Shown piece after piece: positions 8,047 to 15,295 of a stretch of DNA of 64,000 nucleotides. The stretch's first letter is position 1. Every line of letters starts with the position of its first letter. Made by a program: the position numbers and the translations under genes. Origin of the DNA: Bradyrhizobium cosmicum (lineage in GTDB: Bacteria; Pseudomonadota; Alphaproteobacteria; Rhizobiales; Xanthobacteraceae); NCBI RefSeq assembly GCF_007290395.2, contig NZ_CP041656.2, forward strand, positions 5,394,001 through 5,458,000, written 5' to 3'. The notes below the pieces were generated by a model that ran no database searches, had not been told where the DNA came from, and was given only the letters and a program-made list of their open reading frames with translations.

Positions 8047-8223
8047 GCCCGGAAGCTCAACTGCTTCGCGGCCCCCTCCGGCTCTTCGTCGTGACGCGAT
8101 TCCCAAGGCTTCCAGACCTCCCATAGCCCTCGTGCGCGGCAATCAGCCCGCACGGCCCATCACGTTCAGCGCGCTCTCTCGAGGGGCGTGTCGGTCTCAC
8201 TCACGAAGCAAAAGGAACCATTG

Positions 8224-9063
8224 ATGTCGTATCTCGCGCCTTCGGAATTCGTCACCAAGATGGTGGATGCAGGCGAGTCCAAGATCTTCATGTCCACCCG
8301 GGATACCATCATCCGGGCCTATATGGCCGGCGCCATCCTCGCGCTGGCCGCCTGGTTCGCCGTCACCATCAACGTCAACACCGGCCAGCCGCTGGTCGGC
8401 GCGCTGCTGTTTCCGGTCGGGTTCGTCATGCTCTATCTCCTGGGCTTCGATCTTCTGACCGGCGTGTTCGTGCTCTCGCCGCTCGCCCTGATCGACAAGC
8501 GCCCCGGCGTTACCCTCGGCGGCGTGCTGCGCAACTGGGGCCTCGTCTTCGTCGGCAACTTCGCCGGAGCCTTCACCGTCGCCTTGATGATGGCCTTCGT
8601 CACGACGTTCGGCTTCACGCAGGATCCCGACAAGGTCGGGGCAGCGATCGGCAACATCGGCGAAGGCCGAACGCTCGGCTATGCCGCGCATGGTGCCGCC
8701 GGCATGGCGACCCTGTTCATGCGCGGCATGCTCTGCAACTGGATGGTCTCGACCGGCGTCGTCGGCGCCATGATCTCGACCTCGGTCCCCGGCAAGGTGA
8801 TCGCGATGTGGATGCCGATCCTGGTGTTCTTCTACATGGTGTTCGAGCATTCGGTGGTGAACATGTTCCTGTTCCCGTCGGGCCTGATGCTGCACGCGAA
8901 ATTCTCGATCATGGATTACCTGATCTGGAACGAGATCCCGACCGTGCTCGGCAACCTCGTGGGCGGCCTCGCCTTCACCGGATTGACCCTCTATGCCACG
9001 CACGTCATGACCCAGCCGAAGCGCCAGGCCGGCAAGACCGCGCCGCCCCGCGTCGCGGCCTGA
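8224..9063 (+). CDS. Formate/nitrite transporter family channel
   Basis: A 279-residue inner-membrane protein of the FNT (FocA/NirC) family with about six hydrophobic helices. Family-typical segments are AGAILALAAWFAV in the first helix, GFDLLTGVFVLSPLAL after the third, and a FEHSVVNMFLFP motif in the fifth. The start at MSYLAPS is set by AAAGGA seven bases upstream; the longer reading adds 12 residues that overlap this site. Next to nitrate-uptake genes, nitrite is the likeliest ion. It has its own sigma-54 promoter and is divergent from nrtABC. The kinase-phosphatase gene follows after a hairpin. Confidence 0.88.
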   Translation: MSYLAPSEFVTKMVDAGESKIFMSTRDTIIRAYMAGAILALAAWFAVTINVNTGQPLVGALLFPVGFVMLYLLGFDLLTGVFVLSPLALIDKRPGVTLGGVLRNWGLVFVGNFAGAFTVALMMAFVTTFGFTQDPDKVGAAIGNIGEGRTLGYAAHGAAGMATLFMRGMLCNWMVSTGVVGAMISTSVPGKVIAMWMPILVFFYMVFEHSVVNMFLFPSGLMLHAKFSIMDYLIWNEIPTVLGNLVGGLAFTGLTLYATHVMTQPKRQAGKTAPPRVAA

Positions 9064-9079
9064 TCGAATCCGTCTCGAC

Positions 9080-9114
9080 AGGGGAGCCTCGCCCGCCCAG
9101 GGTGAGGCTCCCCT
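9080..9114 (+). other. Strong hairpin between FNT and kinase-phosphatase genes
   Basis: AGGGGAGCCTC and GAGGCTCCCCT form a perfect 11-bp stem around a 13-base loop. The stem ends ten bases before the ATG of the next gene, in the place of its ribosome-binding site. It has no T-run, so an mRNA-processing or translation-control hairpin is as likely as a terminator. Confidence 0.55.
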
Positions 9115-9123
9115 TCCCTGGTG

Positions 9124-10860
9124 ATGACCATGACTCGCGGACTCCAGATCTCGGTCGGCCAGCACTCCGACAAGGGCCGCAAGCCTGTCAACCAGGATTT
9201 CCACGGCGTCCTGATTCCGGCGGAGCCACAGCTCAGCCTGAAGGGCATCGCGGCCGTTCTGGCCGACGGCATCTCGAGCAGCACGGTGAGCCAGATCGCC
9301 AGCGAGTCCGCGGTCAAGAGCTTCCTGATGGACTATTACTGCACGTCGGAATCCTGGACGGTGAAGACCTCCGCCCGCCGCGTGCTTGACGCGACCAATT
9401 CCTGGCTCCATGCGCAGACGCGCAAGAGCCAATATGCCTACGACCGCGACAAGGGCTACGTCTGCACGCTCAGCGCCATGGTCATCAAGGCGACCACTGC
9501 GCACATCTTCCATGTCGGCGACTGCCGCATCTACCGCGTCGCCGGCAAGGCGCTCGAGCAGCTGACCGAGGATCACCGCATCATCGTGTCGTCGGAGCAG
9601 ACCTATCTCGGCCGCGCGCTCGGCATCAATCCGCAGCTCGAGATCGACTACCAGACGGTCGAGATCGAGGCCGGCGACACCTTCCTGCTCGCCACCGACG
9701 GCGCCTACGAATTCGTCGACCATCGCTTCATCATCAGCGCCATCAACGAACGCGCAGCCGAGCTTGACGGCGCGGCCAAGGCGATCGTCGAAGAGGCCTA
9801 CCGGCGCGGCAGCGACGACAACATCACGGTGCAGATCCTCCGCGTCGATGCGGTGCCGCAGCGCGAGCCGGCAGGTATCTTCAATCAGACCGCCGAACTG
9901 CCGCTGCCTCCCTTGCCGGAGCCGCGCGCGATCTTCGACGGCTACGGGATCATCAGGGAGATCCACGCCAGCAGCCGCAGCCACATCTATCTCGCCGTCG
10001 ATACGGAGACCGACGCGCCGGTCGCGCTCAAGCTGCCGTCGATCGATCTGCGTGACAATGCCGCCTATCTCAAGCGCTTCCTGATGGAGGAATGGATCGC
10101 GCGCCGGATCGACAGCCCGCACGTGCTCAAACCGCTGTCACAGTCGCGGCGGCGCGGTTACCTCTACGTCGCGACCGAATTCATCGAAGGACAGACGTTG
10201 CGGCAGTGGATGACGGACAATCCCCGGCCCGACCTCGAAACCGTCCGTGGACTGATCGAGCAGATCGCCGCGGGCCTACGCGCCTTCCACCGCATGGAGA
10301 TGCTGCATCAGGATCTGCGGCCCGACAACATCATGATCGACAAGACCGGCACCGCGAAGATCATCGACTTTGGATCGGTCCGGGTCGCCGGCGTCACCGA
10401 GGCCGCGCCGCAGGACGAGTCCGGCGACATCCTGGGGACCGTCCAATACACGGCGCCGGAGTATTTTCTTGGGCAAGGCGGCTCGCCGCGCTCCGACATG
10501 TTTTCGCTGGCGGTGATTTGCTACCAGATGCTCACGGGCAGGCTTCCCTACGGCGCCCAGATCGCAAAGATCCGGCGCAAGGCGGACGTGCGGAGGCTGC
10601 AGTACCGCCCGGCCGATGACGACCGCAACGTGCCCGCCTGGGTCGATGGCGCGCTCCGGCGCGCGCTGCATCCCGATCCCTACAAGCGGCACGAGGATCT
10701 GTCCGAATTCGTCTTCGAGCTTCGCTCCCCCAATCCGGCCTATCTCGACACGCGGATCACGCCGCTCCTGGAGCGCAGCCCGCTGATGTTCTGGAAGCTG
10801 ACCTCGGCGGCGCTCGCCGGCGCGGTGGTCGTGCTGCTGGCGCTGCTGCATGCACGTTAG
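9124..10860 (+). CDS. Bifunctional PP2C phosphatase / Ser-Thr protein kinase, membrane anchored
   Basis: A 578-residue fusion. Residues about 1-245 are a PP2C phosphatase with the metal-binding motifs VNQDF, LADGISS, HVGDCRIYR, LATDGAYEF and SDDNITV. Residues about 270-525 are a Hanks-type kinase: invariant lysine in VALKLP, catalytic loop HQDLRPDN, metal loop IDFGSV, then TAPEY. The C-terminus is one hydrophobic helix (LAGAVVVLLALLHAR) that would anchor it in the membrane. One gene thus adds and removes phosphate. The target is unknown; genes of this design recur beside FNT channels and nitrite/nitrate genes in proteobacteria. No ribosome site is visible, as a hairpin occupies that place. 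GTG (9121) or the second ATG (9130) are other starts. Confidence 0.9.
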   Translation: MTMTRGLQISVGQHSDKGRKPVNQDFHGVLIPAEPQLSLKGIAAVLADGISSSTVSQIASESAVKSFLMDYYCTSESWTVKTSARRVLDATNSWLHAQTRKSQYAYDRDKGYVCTLSAMVIKATTAHIFHVGDCRIYRVAGKALEQLTEDHRIIVSSEQTYLGRALGINPQLEIDYQTVEIEAGDTFLLATDGAYEFVDHRFIISAINERAAELDGAAKAIVEEAYRRGSDDNITVQILRVDAVPQREPAGIFNQTAELPLPPLPEPRAIFDGYGIIREIHASSRSHIYLAVDTETDAPVALKLPSIDLRDNAAYLKRFLMEEWIARRIDSPHVLKPLSQSRRRGYLYVATEFIEGQTLRQWMTDNPRPDLETVRGLIEQIAAGLRAFHRMEMLHQDLRPDNIMIDKTGTAKIIDFGSVRVAGVTEAAPQDESGDILGTVQYTAPEYFLGQGGSPRSDMFSLAVICYQMLTGRLPYGAQIAKIRRKADVRRLQYRPADDDRNVPAWVDGALRRALHPDPYKRHEDLSEFVFELRSPNPAYLDTRITPLLERSPLMFWKLTSAALAGAVVVLLALLHAR

Positions 10861-10920
10861 AGGATGAACTCGTGAGGTGCAGACGGCAGTTGCTGGTGGC
10901 CAAGCGGGCATATACGGCCG

Positions 10921-10956
10921 GTCAGAACAAAGCAGCGCGCCAAGAACTGTTCTGAC
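10921..10956 (+). terminator. Inverted repeat downstream of the kinase-phosphatase gene
   Basis: GTCAGAACA and TGTTCTGAC form a nine-base perfect stem around an 18-base loop, followed by TTCTT. It starts 60 bases after the stop codon and is a plausible, not strong, terminator. Confidence 0.45.
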
Positions 10957-11013
10957 TTCTTGCGGCGGCGATCGACGGGGAATGGGCGGCGGGGAAACCC
11001 GCAGCCAGCGTCT

Positions 11014-11193
11014 TCAGTCAGATTTGGTGCCAAACTTCGCAACCCTGCGGGCGTGCTCCCATAGCTCGACATCACTAAAGTCCGTCAGTTGCTCAGCGCG
11101 TGTCTTTGCCGCGTCATCGTCGACACACTCAAGGTTGACGGCTTTAATGTGGTGGCCGTCTCGGGAGATAAGGTAGGCTTTATAGTGTGACAT
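11014..11193 (-). CDS. Small hypothetical protein
   Basis: A 59-residue soluble protein that begins MSHYKAYLISRDGH. I do not know a function. The start was placed after 12 upstream in-frame codons because the sequence from this methionine looks like a compact unit. It is acidic in the middle (ECVDDDAA) and ends FGTKSD. Small proteins of this look are common in Bradyrhizobium genomes. It has no operon partner: the next gene on the strand is 280 bp upstream. Confidence 0.6.
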   Translation of the reverse strand: MSHYKAYLISRDGHHIKAVNLECVDDDAAKTRAEQLTDFSDVELWEHARRVAKFGTKSD

Positions 11194-11473
11194 ATCCGAT
11201 GCTCCTTGATGGGCGGGAGCATGCAGCACTCTCTGTCACCGATAGCAGCCAACAATGGACGGTGATGGGACCAAGGTGCTCTAGCTTTATGTTCAGAACG
11301 CGACCCAACAATGTTGCAATCGACAATCGGCGCCCAGCAGGCTTCTCCAATATCGATCCAGGATAGTCGGCGATATCGCGACGGCTCATTGGGAGTCTCG
11401 ATACTCCCGCCACACGCAAACGCAGGTTCCATTTCGATCAAGAAAGCCGAAAACTGGATCAGAACGGCCCTGA

Positions 11474-11638
11474 TCAGACGTTTGGCCAGTCGTGCGGTCT
11501 CTCATCCTTAGCTTTTTCCTCGTCCAGGAGTCGTAACAGCGTTTGGTGCCGTGCTTCGTCGCGGGATGGGTCACCCTCACTGACGGCGATCAGCTTCTGA
11601 TAACGTCTGATGTTTTCGTGATTGATGTAGTTTTGCAT
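11474..11638 (-). CDS. Small hypothetical protein
   Basis: A 54-residue hydrophilic, helix-prone protein that begins MQNYINHENIRRYQKLI and continues with heptad-like leucines (HQTLLRLLDEEKAK). The pattern resembles short adaptor or stress-related peptides found across Bradyrhizobium, but I cannot name a function. The start is the last methionine before the conserved-looking body. It stands alone between two gaps of 145 and 280 bp in which I see nothing else. Confidence 0.6.
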   Translation of the reverse strand: MQNYINHENIRRYQKLIAVSEGDPSRDEARHQTLLRLLDEEKAKDERPHDWPNV

Positions 11639-11783
11639 TGCGCCCTCCGACGGCCGGGTAGCGTGGTGCGCTGACACGAACACTAGCTACCCATTGCGCA
11701 ATCGGCGCAAGGCCTATGTTGGGCGAAAGAGAAATGCCTCAACGGCACTGCCCTTCCGATGAGCGATGACCCTCGATCCGGCC

Positions 11784-12701
11784 TCACGCCGGCTCCGCCG
11801 CCTTCGTCCCAAGCGGTTTCGGCGCCATGCCACCACCCGGCTTGAGGTGGAATTCATAGGTCATCAAATGCCACGGACCGTTCGCCTTGGTGCCGTCGGG
11901 CATCGCCGGATCGTTGCGCGGCTCGATCTTGGCGATGAGGTCGTCCTTGACGCCGAACACGACGTCGGAATCGAGATATTTGTCGCCGTCCATGAAGACG
12001 TGGGTGATCAGCGGCTCGTAGCCCTTTGCGTTGACCAGGAAGTGCACATGCGCGGGGCGCATCGGATGCCGTTTGGTCTGCACGATCATCTCGCCGACCG
12101 GGCCATCGGTCGGGATCGGATAGCTGCACGGCAGAATGGTGCGGAAGAAGAAGCGGCCGTCGCTGTCCGTGATGAAGCGCGCCCGCGCCGAGGCGCCGAC
12201 CTCGTCGTAGTTCGGCTTTTGTGAATCGTAGAAGCCGTCATCATCGGCATGCCAGACGTCGACGGGGACACCGGCGAGCGGCTTGCCCTTGAGGTCGGTG
12301 ACGCGGCTCTGCACGAACATCCGATCGCCGGTCTGGTTGTTCGGCGAGATATCGGTGCCGTGTGCCGTGACCTTGTGCTCGCCGACATAGAACGGGCCGA
12401 GCACCGTGGTCTGCGTGGCGCCCTCGCGGTCGCGGTGGTTGACCGCGTCGACCAGCATGGAGACACCGAGCACATCCGACAGCAGGATGAATTCCTGGCG
12501 GGTATCGGTGCATTTGTGGCCGGTGCGAGTCAGGAAATCGATGGCGTATTCCCATTCCTCGAAGGTGAGACCGGTCTTGCTCACGTAATCGTGCAGCGAC
12601 TTCACCAATTCCTGGAGCAGGAATTTGGCCCGCGGGTCCGGGGTGTTGTCGAAGCTCTGGACGACGGCTTCGGTGAGTTCGGTCTCGTTGAACTGGGTCA
12701 T
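11784..12701 (-). CDS. Intradiol ring-cleavage dioxygenase (hydroxyquinol/catechol 1,2-dioxygenase)
   Basis: A 305-residue non-haem iron(III) enzyme that opens an aromatic diol between its hydroxyls with O2. The N-terminal helical dimerisation domain (about 1-100) is present. The iron ligands are recognisable as Tyr158 (DDGFYD), Tyr194 (PCSYPIP) and His218/His220 (PAHVHF). The RPAHVHF and DGRFFFRTI motifs resemble the hydroxyquinol 1,2-dioxygenase branch more than catechol 1,2-dioxygenase, so hydroxyquinol is favoured. No maleylacetate reductase or transporter gene is adjacent, so the pathway cannot be read from context. Confidence 0.85.
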   Translation of the reverse strand: MTQFNETELTEAVVQSFDNTPDPRAKFLLQELVKSLHDYVSKTGLTFEEWEYAIDFLTRTGHKCTDTRQEFILLSDVLGVSMLVDAVNHRDREGATQTTVLGPFYVGEHKVTAHGTDISPNNQTGDRMFVQSRVTDLKGKPLAGVPVDVWHADDDGFYDSQKPNYDEVGASARARFITDSDGRFFFRTILPCSYPIPTDGPVGEMIVQTKRHPMRPAHVHFLVNAKGYEPLITHVFMDGDKYLDSDVVFGVKDDLIAKIEPRNDPAMPDGTKANGPWHLMTYEFHLKPGGGMAPKPLGTKAAEPA

Positions 12702-12864
12702 ATGCGTTTGCCCTCGCGTTTTTCTCGTTGGCCCGGATGGGCTCCCTAAGGCGTTCCGGGCGGGAGCCTACACCAGTCGGCGGGTCCGCGTTAAGCGCAA
12801 CCGGCTTGGAATGCGGCCGCCATTTCGGTATCAACTTTCCGGCAAAACGCCCCGGAGGAAACTG

Positions 12865-14139
12865 ATGCTCGCCCCTACCCCCGCCTCGCCCGAATCCGTG
12901 GGCATGTCCAAGGCCGCGCTCGAGCGCGTCGATGCGCATCTGAAGAACCGGTACATCGATGCCGGCCGTTTTCCGGGCACGCATCTGCTGGTCTATCGCC
13001 GCGGCAAGATCGCCCACAGCTCGGTACAGGGCTATGCGGACATCGAGCGCAAGGCGCCGGTCAAGGACGACACCATCTACCGCATCTATTCCATGACCAA
13101 GCCGCTCACCAGCGTCGCCTTCATGATGCTGGTCGAGCAAGGCCTCGTCGCGATCGACGAGCCGGTCGCCAAGTACATTCCGGAATGGAAGGATCTCGGC
13201 GTGTTCGTCGCCGGCACCGCGCCGGCCTTCCTGACTCGGCCGCCGACCCGGCCGATGCTGATCGTCGATCTGCTCCGCCACACCTCCGGGCTGACTTACG
13301 GTTTCCAGCAGCGCTCCAACGTTGATGCGGCCTATCGCGCCGAGAAGATCGGCGAGGTCGAGAAGTCCGGCACGCTCCAGACCATGATCGAGAGCCTTGC
13401 GAAAATCCCGCTGGAGTTCTCGCCGGGCGAAGCCTGGAACTACTCGGTCTCGACCGACGTGCTCGGCTATCTCGTCGGCAAGATTTCGGGCATGCCGTTC
13501 GAACAGTTTCTCAAGGCACGAATTCTCGATCCGCTCGGCATGACCGACACCGATTTCCACGTGCCGGCCTCCAAGGCGCACCGTCTCGCGGCCTGCTATT
13601 CCGCCGATCCGAGTGGCGGCATGACCTTCCACGCAGGCCAGCGCCGCGAGGGTCTGACGCTGCAGGACGACCCGACCAAGAGCTCGTTCCTCATCCCGCC
13701 CTCGCTCATCTCCGGAGGCGGCGGGCTGTGCTCGACGATGGCCGACTATCTCACCTTTTGCCGTGCATTGCTCAATGGCGGCGAGCTCGGCGGCGTCAGG
13801 TTGCTCGGCCCGAAGACGCTGGCGTTGATGACCAGCAACCACATTCCGGGCGGGCGTTCGCTGCCGGAAGTCTCGCGCTCGATGTTCGCCGAGGCCGCCT
13901 ATAACGGCATCGGCTTCGGTCTCGGCTTCGCCGTGACCATGCGCCCGGCGGAGACGCTGGTCGCCGGCAGCCCCGGCGAATACAATTGGGGCGGCGCGGC
14001 CACGACCTCGTTCTGGATCGATCCAGCCGAGGAACTCGTGACCATCTTCATGACGCAGGTGCTGCCGTCGAGCGCCTATCCCATCCGGCGCGAGCTGCGC
14101 AGCATGGTCTACGCCGCCATCACCGAGAGCAATCTGTAG
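12865..14139 (+). CDS. Serine hydrolase of the beta-lactamase class C / esterase family
   Basis: A 424-residue protein with the class C-like catalytic motifs: SMTK with nucleophile Ser76 and Lys79, and YSVSTD for the tyrosine motif near residue 193. HTSGLTYG lies between them. No signal peptide is seen, which favours an EstB-type cytoplasmic esterase over a periplasmic beta-lactamase. The start follows a GGAGGAAACTG ribosome site. It is divergent from the dioxygenase gene, so it may hydrolyse an ester or lactone feeding that step; this is inference. A strong terminator follows. Confidence 0.87.
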   Translation: MLAPTPASPESVGMSKAALERVDAHLKNRYIDAGRFPGTHLLVYRRGKIAHSSVQGYADIERKAPVKDDTIYRIYSMTKPLTSVAFMMLVEQGLVAIDEPVAKYIPEWKDLGVFVAGTAPAFLTRPPTRPMLIVDLLRHTSGLTYGFQQRSNVDAAYRAEKIGEVEKSGTLQTMIESLAKIPLEFSPGEAWNYSVSTDVLGYLVGKISGMPFEQFLKARILDPLGMTDTDFHVPASKAHRLAACYSADPSGGMTFHAGQRREGLTLQDDPTKSSFLIPPSLISGGGGLCSTMADYLTFCRALLNGGELGGVRLLGPKTLALMTSNHIPGGRSLPEVSRSMFAEAAYNGIGFGLGFAVTMRPAETLVAGSPGEYNWGGAATTSFWIDPAEELVTIFMTQVLPSSAYPIRRELRSMVYAAITESNL

Positions 14140-14152
14140 GAACGCTCGTGTC

Positions 14153-14184
14153 ACGGGGCCCCGCGAAGAATCGCGGGGCCCCGT
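14153..14184 (+). terminator. Intrinsic terminator after the serine hydrolase gene
   Basis: ACGGGGCCCCGCGA and TCGCGGGGCCCCGT form a perfect 14-bp stem with an AGAA loop, followed by TGTTTTC. It begins 14 bases after the stop codon. Confidence 0.85.
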
Positions 14185-14194
14185 TGTTTTCTGC

Positions 14195-14275
14195 TCAGTG
14201 AAGATGGCCAATCAGATAGACGCCACCGCCGATCACGAGCACGGCTGGCACCGCCCACAAAATCAGAATTGGCAT
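14195..14275 (-). CDS. Very small membrane protein (26 residues)
   Basis: An ATG preceded by GAGGAGGACGACAA opens a 26-residue frame, MPILILWAVPAVLVIGGGVY then LIGHLH. It is almost entirely one hydrophobic helix. The strong ribosome site and the position 12 bases after the secreted-protein gene support translation in the same transcript. Function unknown; such single-helix peptides often bind a membrane complex. It is below the usual gene-calling cutoff. Confidence 0.5.
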   Translation of the reverse strand: MPILILWAVPAVLVIGGGVYLIGHLH

Positions 14276-14287
14276 TTGTCGTCCTCC

Positions 14288-14521
14288 TCAGTTTGACGTG
14301 CAGACCTTGACGGTCTTCATGCCGCTCTCGGCCTCGGTACGCGACTTGTAGACCGTGCCCGACGGGCTCACGACGGTCATGGTCGTCTCCGTCGGCTTCT
14401 TGTCGACGATTGTGCATTTCTTCGTCTTGACGTCCTGGACGACGTAGAACTCGTCGGCCGCGAACGCGGGCAGGGAAAACACAGCAATCATCAGCGCGGC
14501 AGTTGCCATCTTCAGCTTCAT
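14288..14521 (-). CDS. Small secreted hypothetical protein
   Basis: A 77-residue protein with a clear Sec signal peptide (MKLKMATAALMIAVFSLPAF, cleaved after AFA). The mature part of about 55 residues begins DEFYVVQDVKTKKC and contains two cysteines that could pair. The start is fixed by the signal peptide and a GGAG site upstream. Members occur widely in rhizobia as uncharacterised periplasmic proteins. A GGAAC-N17-CGTT sigma-EcfG-type promoter lies just upstream, so it is probably induced by general stress. The 26-residue membrane peptide gene follows. Confidence 0.72.
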   Translation of the reverse strand: MKLKMATAALMIAVFSLPAFAADEFYVVQDVKTKKCTIVDKKPTETTMTVVSPSGTVYKSRTEAESGMKTVKVCTSN

Positions 14522-14567
14522 TTTTGCTCTCCTCCATTGCCAGGCGTTGCTGCCTGGTCGATTCACA

Positions 14568-14593
14568 AACGGGAAAAAGCGGCAATTTGTTCC
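14568..14593 (-). promoter_or_regulatory. Sigma-EcfG-type promoter for the small secreted protein gene
   Basis: On the minus strand GGAAC (14593-14589), 17 bases, then CGTT (14571-14568). This matches the general-stress consensus GGAAC-N16/17-CGTT of alphaproteobacteria exactly. The predicted start near 14560 leaves a 40-base leader. Confidence 0.65.
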
Positions 14594-14601
14594 AGAGCGA
14601 G

Positions 14602-14626
14602 GGAACGCCGTCTGCAGTGGACGGTT
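14602..14626 (+). promoter_or_regulatory. Near-consensus sigma-EcfG promoter for the DUF1236 gene
   Basis: GGAAC (14602-14606), 16 bases, then GGTT (14623-14626); only the first base of the -10 element departs from CGTT. The predicted start lies about 25 bases before the DUF1236 ATG. It is back to back with the minus-strand site at 14568-14593. Confidence 0.5.
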
Positions 14627-14657
14627 GAGCCGCACTTATTCCAGTGAGGAGAACAAG

Positions 14658-15002
14658 ATGAACAAGCTATATCTGCTTTCCGCCGTGGTGGTGATGATCT
14701 CGACTGGCGCGGTCGCGCAGTCCACCGTGGTGACCACCACCGGAACCGGTCACACGGCCGTCGTTCAGATCGAGCCGGAATACCGGACCAGGATCAAATC
14801 CTACGTCACCGAGCACCGCGTACGTCCCATCGTGAAGAACGAGAAGATCATTGTCGGCGCGACGGTTCCAGGCGACGTCGAGCTCGAAGCCGTTCCATCG
14901 GACTGGGGTCCGTCCCTGACGAAATATCGCTACGTCTACGCCGGCGAGCGCGTGATGCTGGTGGATCCCGCCACGCGGACGGTCGTTCAGGAAATCGATT
15001 GA
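14658..15002 (+). CDS. Secreted DUF1236-type protein
   Basis: A 114-residue protein with a signal peptide (MNKLYLLSAVVVMISTGAVA, cleaved before QSTVV). The mature region has the DUF1236 pattern: EYRTRIKSYVTEHRV, then a GATVPGDVELEAVP stretch, and a C-terminal Y-V-DPATRTVVQEI segment. The function of DUF1236 is not known; the proteins are periplasmic and common in Rhizobiales. The start is set by TGAGGAGAACAAG. It is divergent from another small secreted protein, and both have sigma-EcfG-like promoters. Confidence 0.8.
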   Translation: MNKLYLLSAVVVMISTGAVAQSTVVTTTGTGHTAVVQIEPEYRTRIKSYVTEHRVRPIVKNEKIIVGATVPGDVELEAVPSDWGPSLTKYRYVYAGERVMLVDPATRTVVQEID

Positions 15003-15017
15003 TCAAGATGTATGGAC

Positions 15018-15041
15018 GGCGGTCGCCTTAAGGCGGCCGCC
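15018..15041 (+). terminator. Hairpin downstream of the DUF1236 gene
   Basis: GGCGGTCGCC and GGCGGCCGCC pair over ten bases (one G-T) around TTAA, 16 bases after the stop. There is no T-run, so termination would be weak and the next small frame could be read through. Confidence 0.45.
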
Positions 15042-15056
15042 ACCCGGGAGGCGACC

Positions 15057-15149
15057 ATGACATCGCATCGAGAGGCCCGGATCGCCGGTCTCAGCTTGGC
15101 GGCCGTTTACGCCGTGTGCCTGTTGCTGACCGCGATCGGCATGAGCTGA
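15057..15149 (+). CDS. Very small membrane protein (30 residues)
   Basis: An ATG behind GGGAGGCGACC opens a 30-residue frame beginning MTSHREARIAGLSLAAVY, then AVCLLLTAIGMS. A basic N-terminus leads into one hydrophobic helix. The good ribosome site and the position just after the DUF1236 gene support it. Function unknown. It is the second single-helix peptide at this stress-type locus. Confidence 0.45.
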   Translation: MTSHREARIAGLSLAAVYAVCLLLTAIGMS

Positions 15150-15295
15150 GGCGCGGACGCCGGCGACCGCGCTGCAAAATCCTTTTCTGAACTGCTCTCC
15201 AAAATGCGAAAATTATAGCGCCGCGCAAATCATGCCCGTATGGTCGGGCAAAATCATAATCCAGCGCGGATGCGCTGGAACCGGGACGTTCACGT

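Noticed and set aside
8197..10122. Minus-strand open frame across the channel and kinase-phosphatase genes
   Set aside because: Spans two real plus-strand genes and their gap, has no domain and is rich in Arg/His/Asp, as expected of a high-GC antisense frame.
12241..14211. 656-codon minus-strand frame opposite the serine hydrolase
   Set aside because: Includes an out-of-frame copy of the dioxygenase 5' end; no start signal or family.
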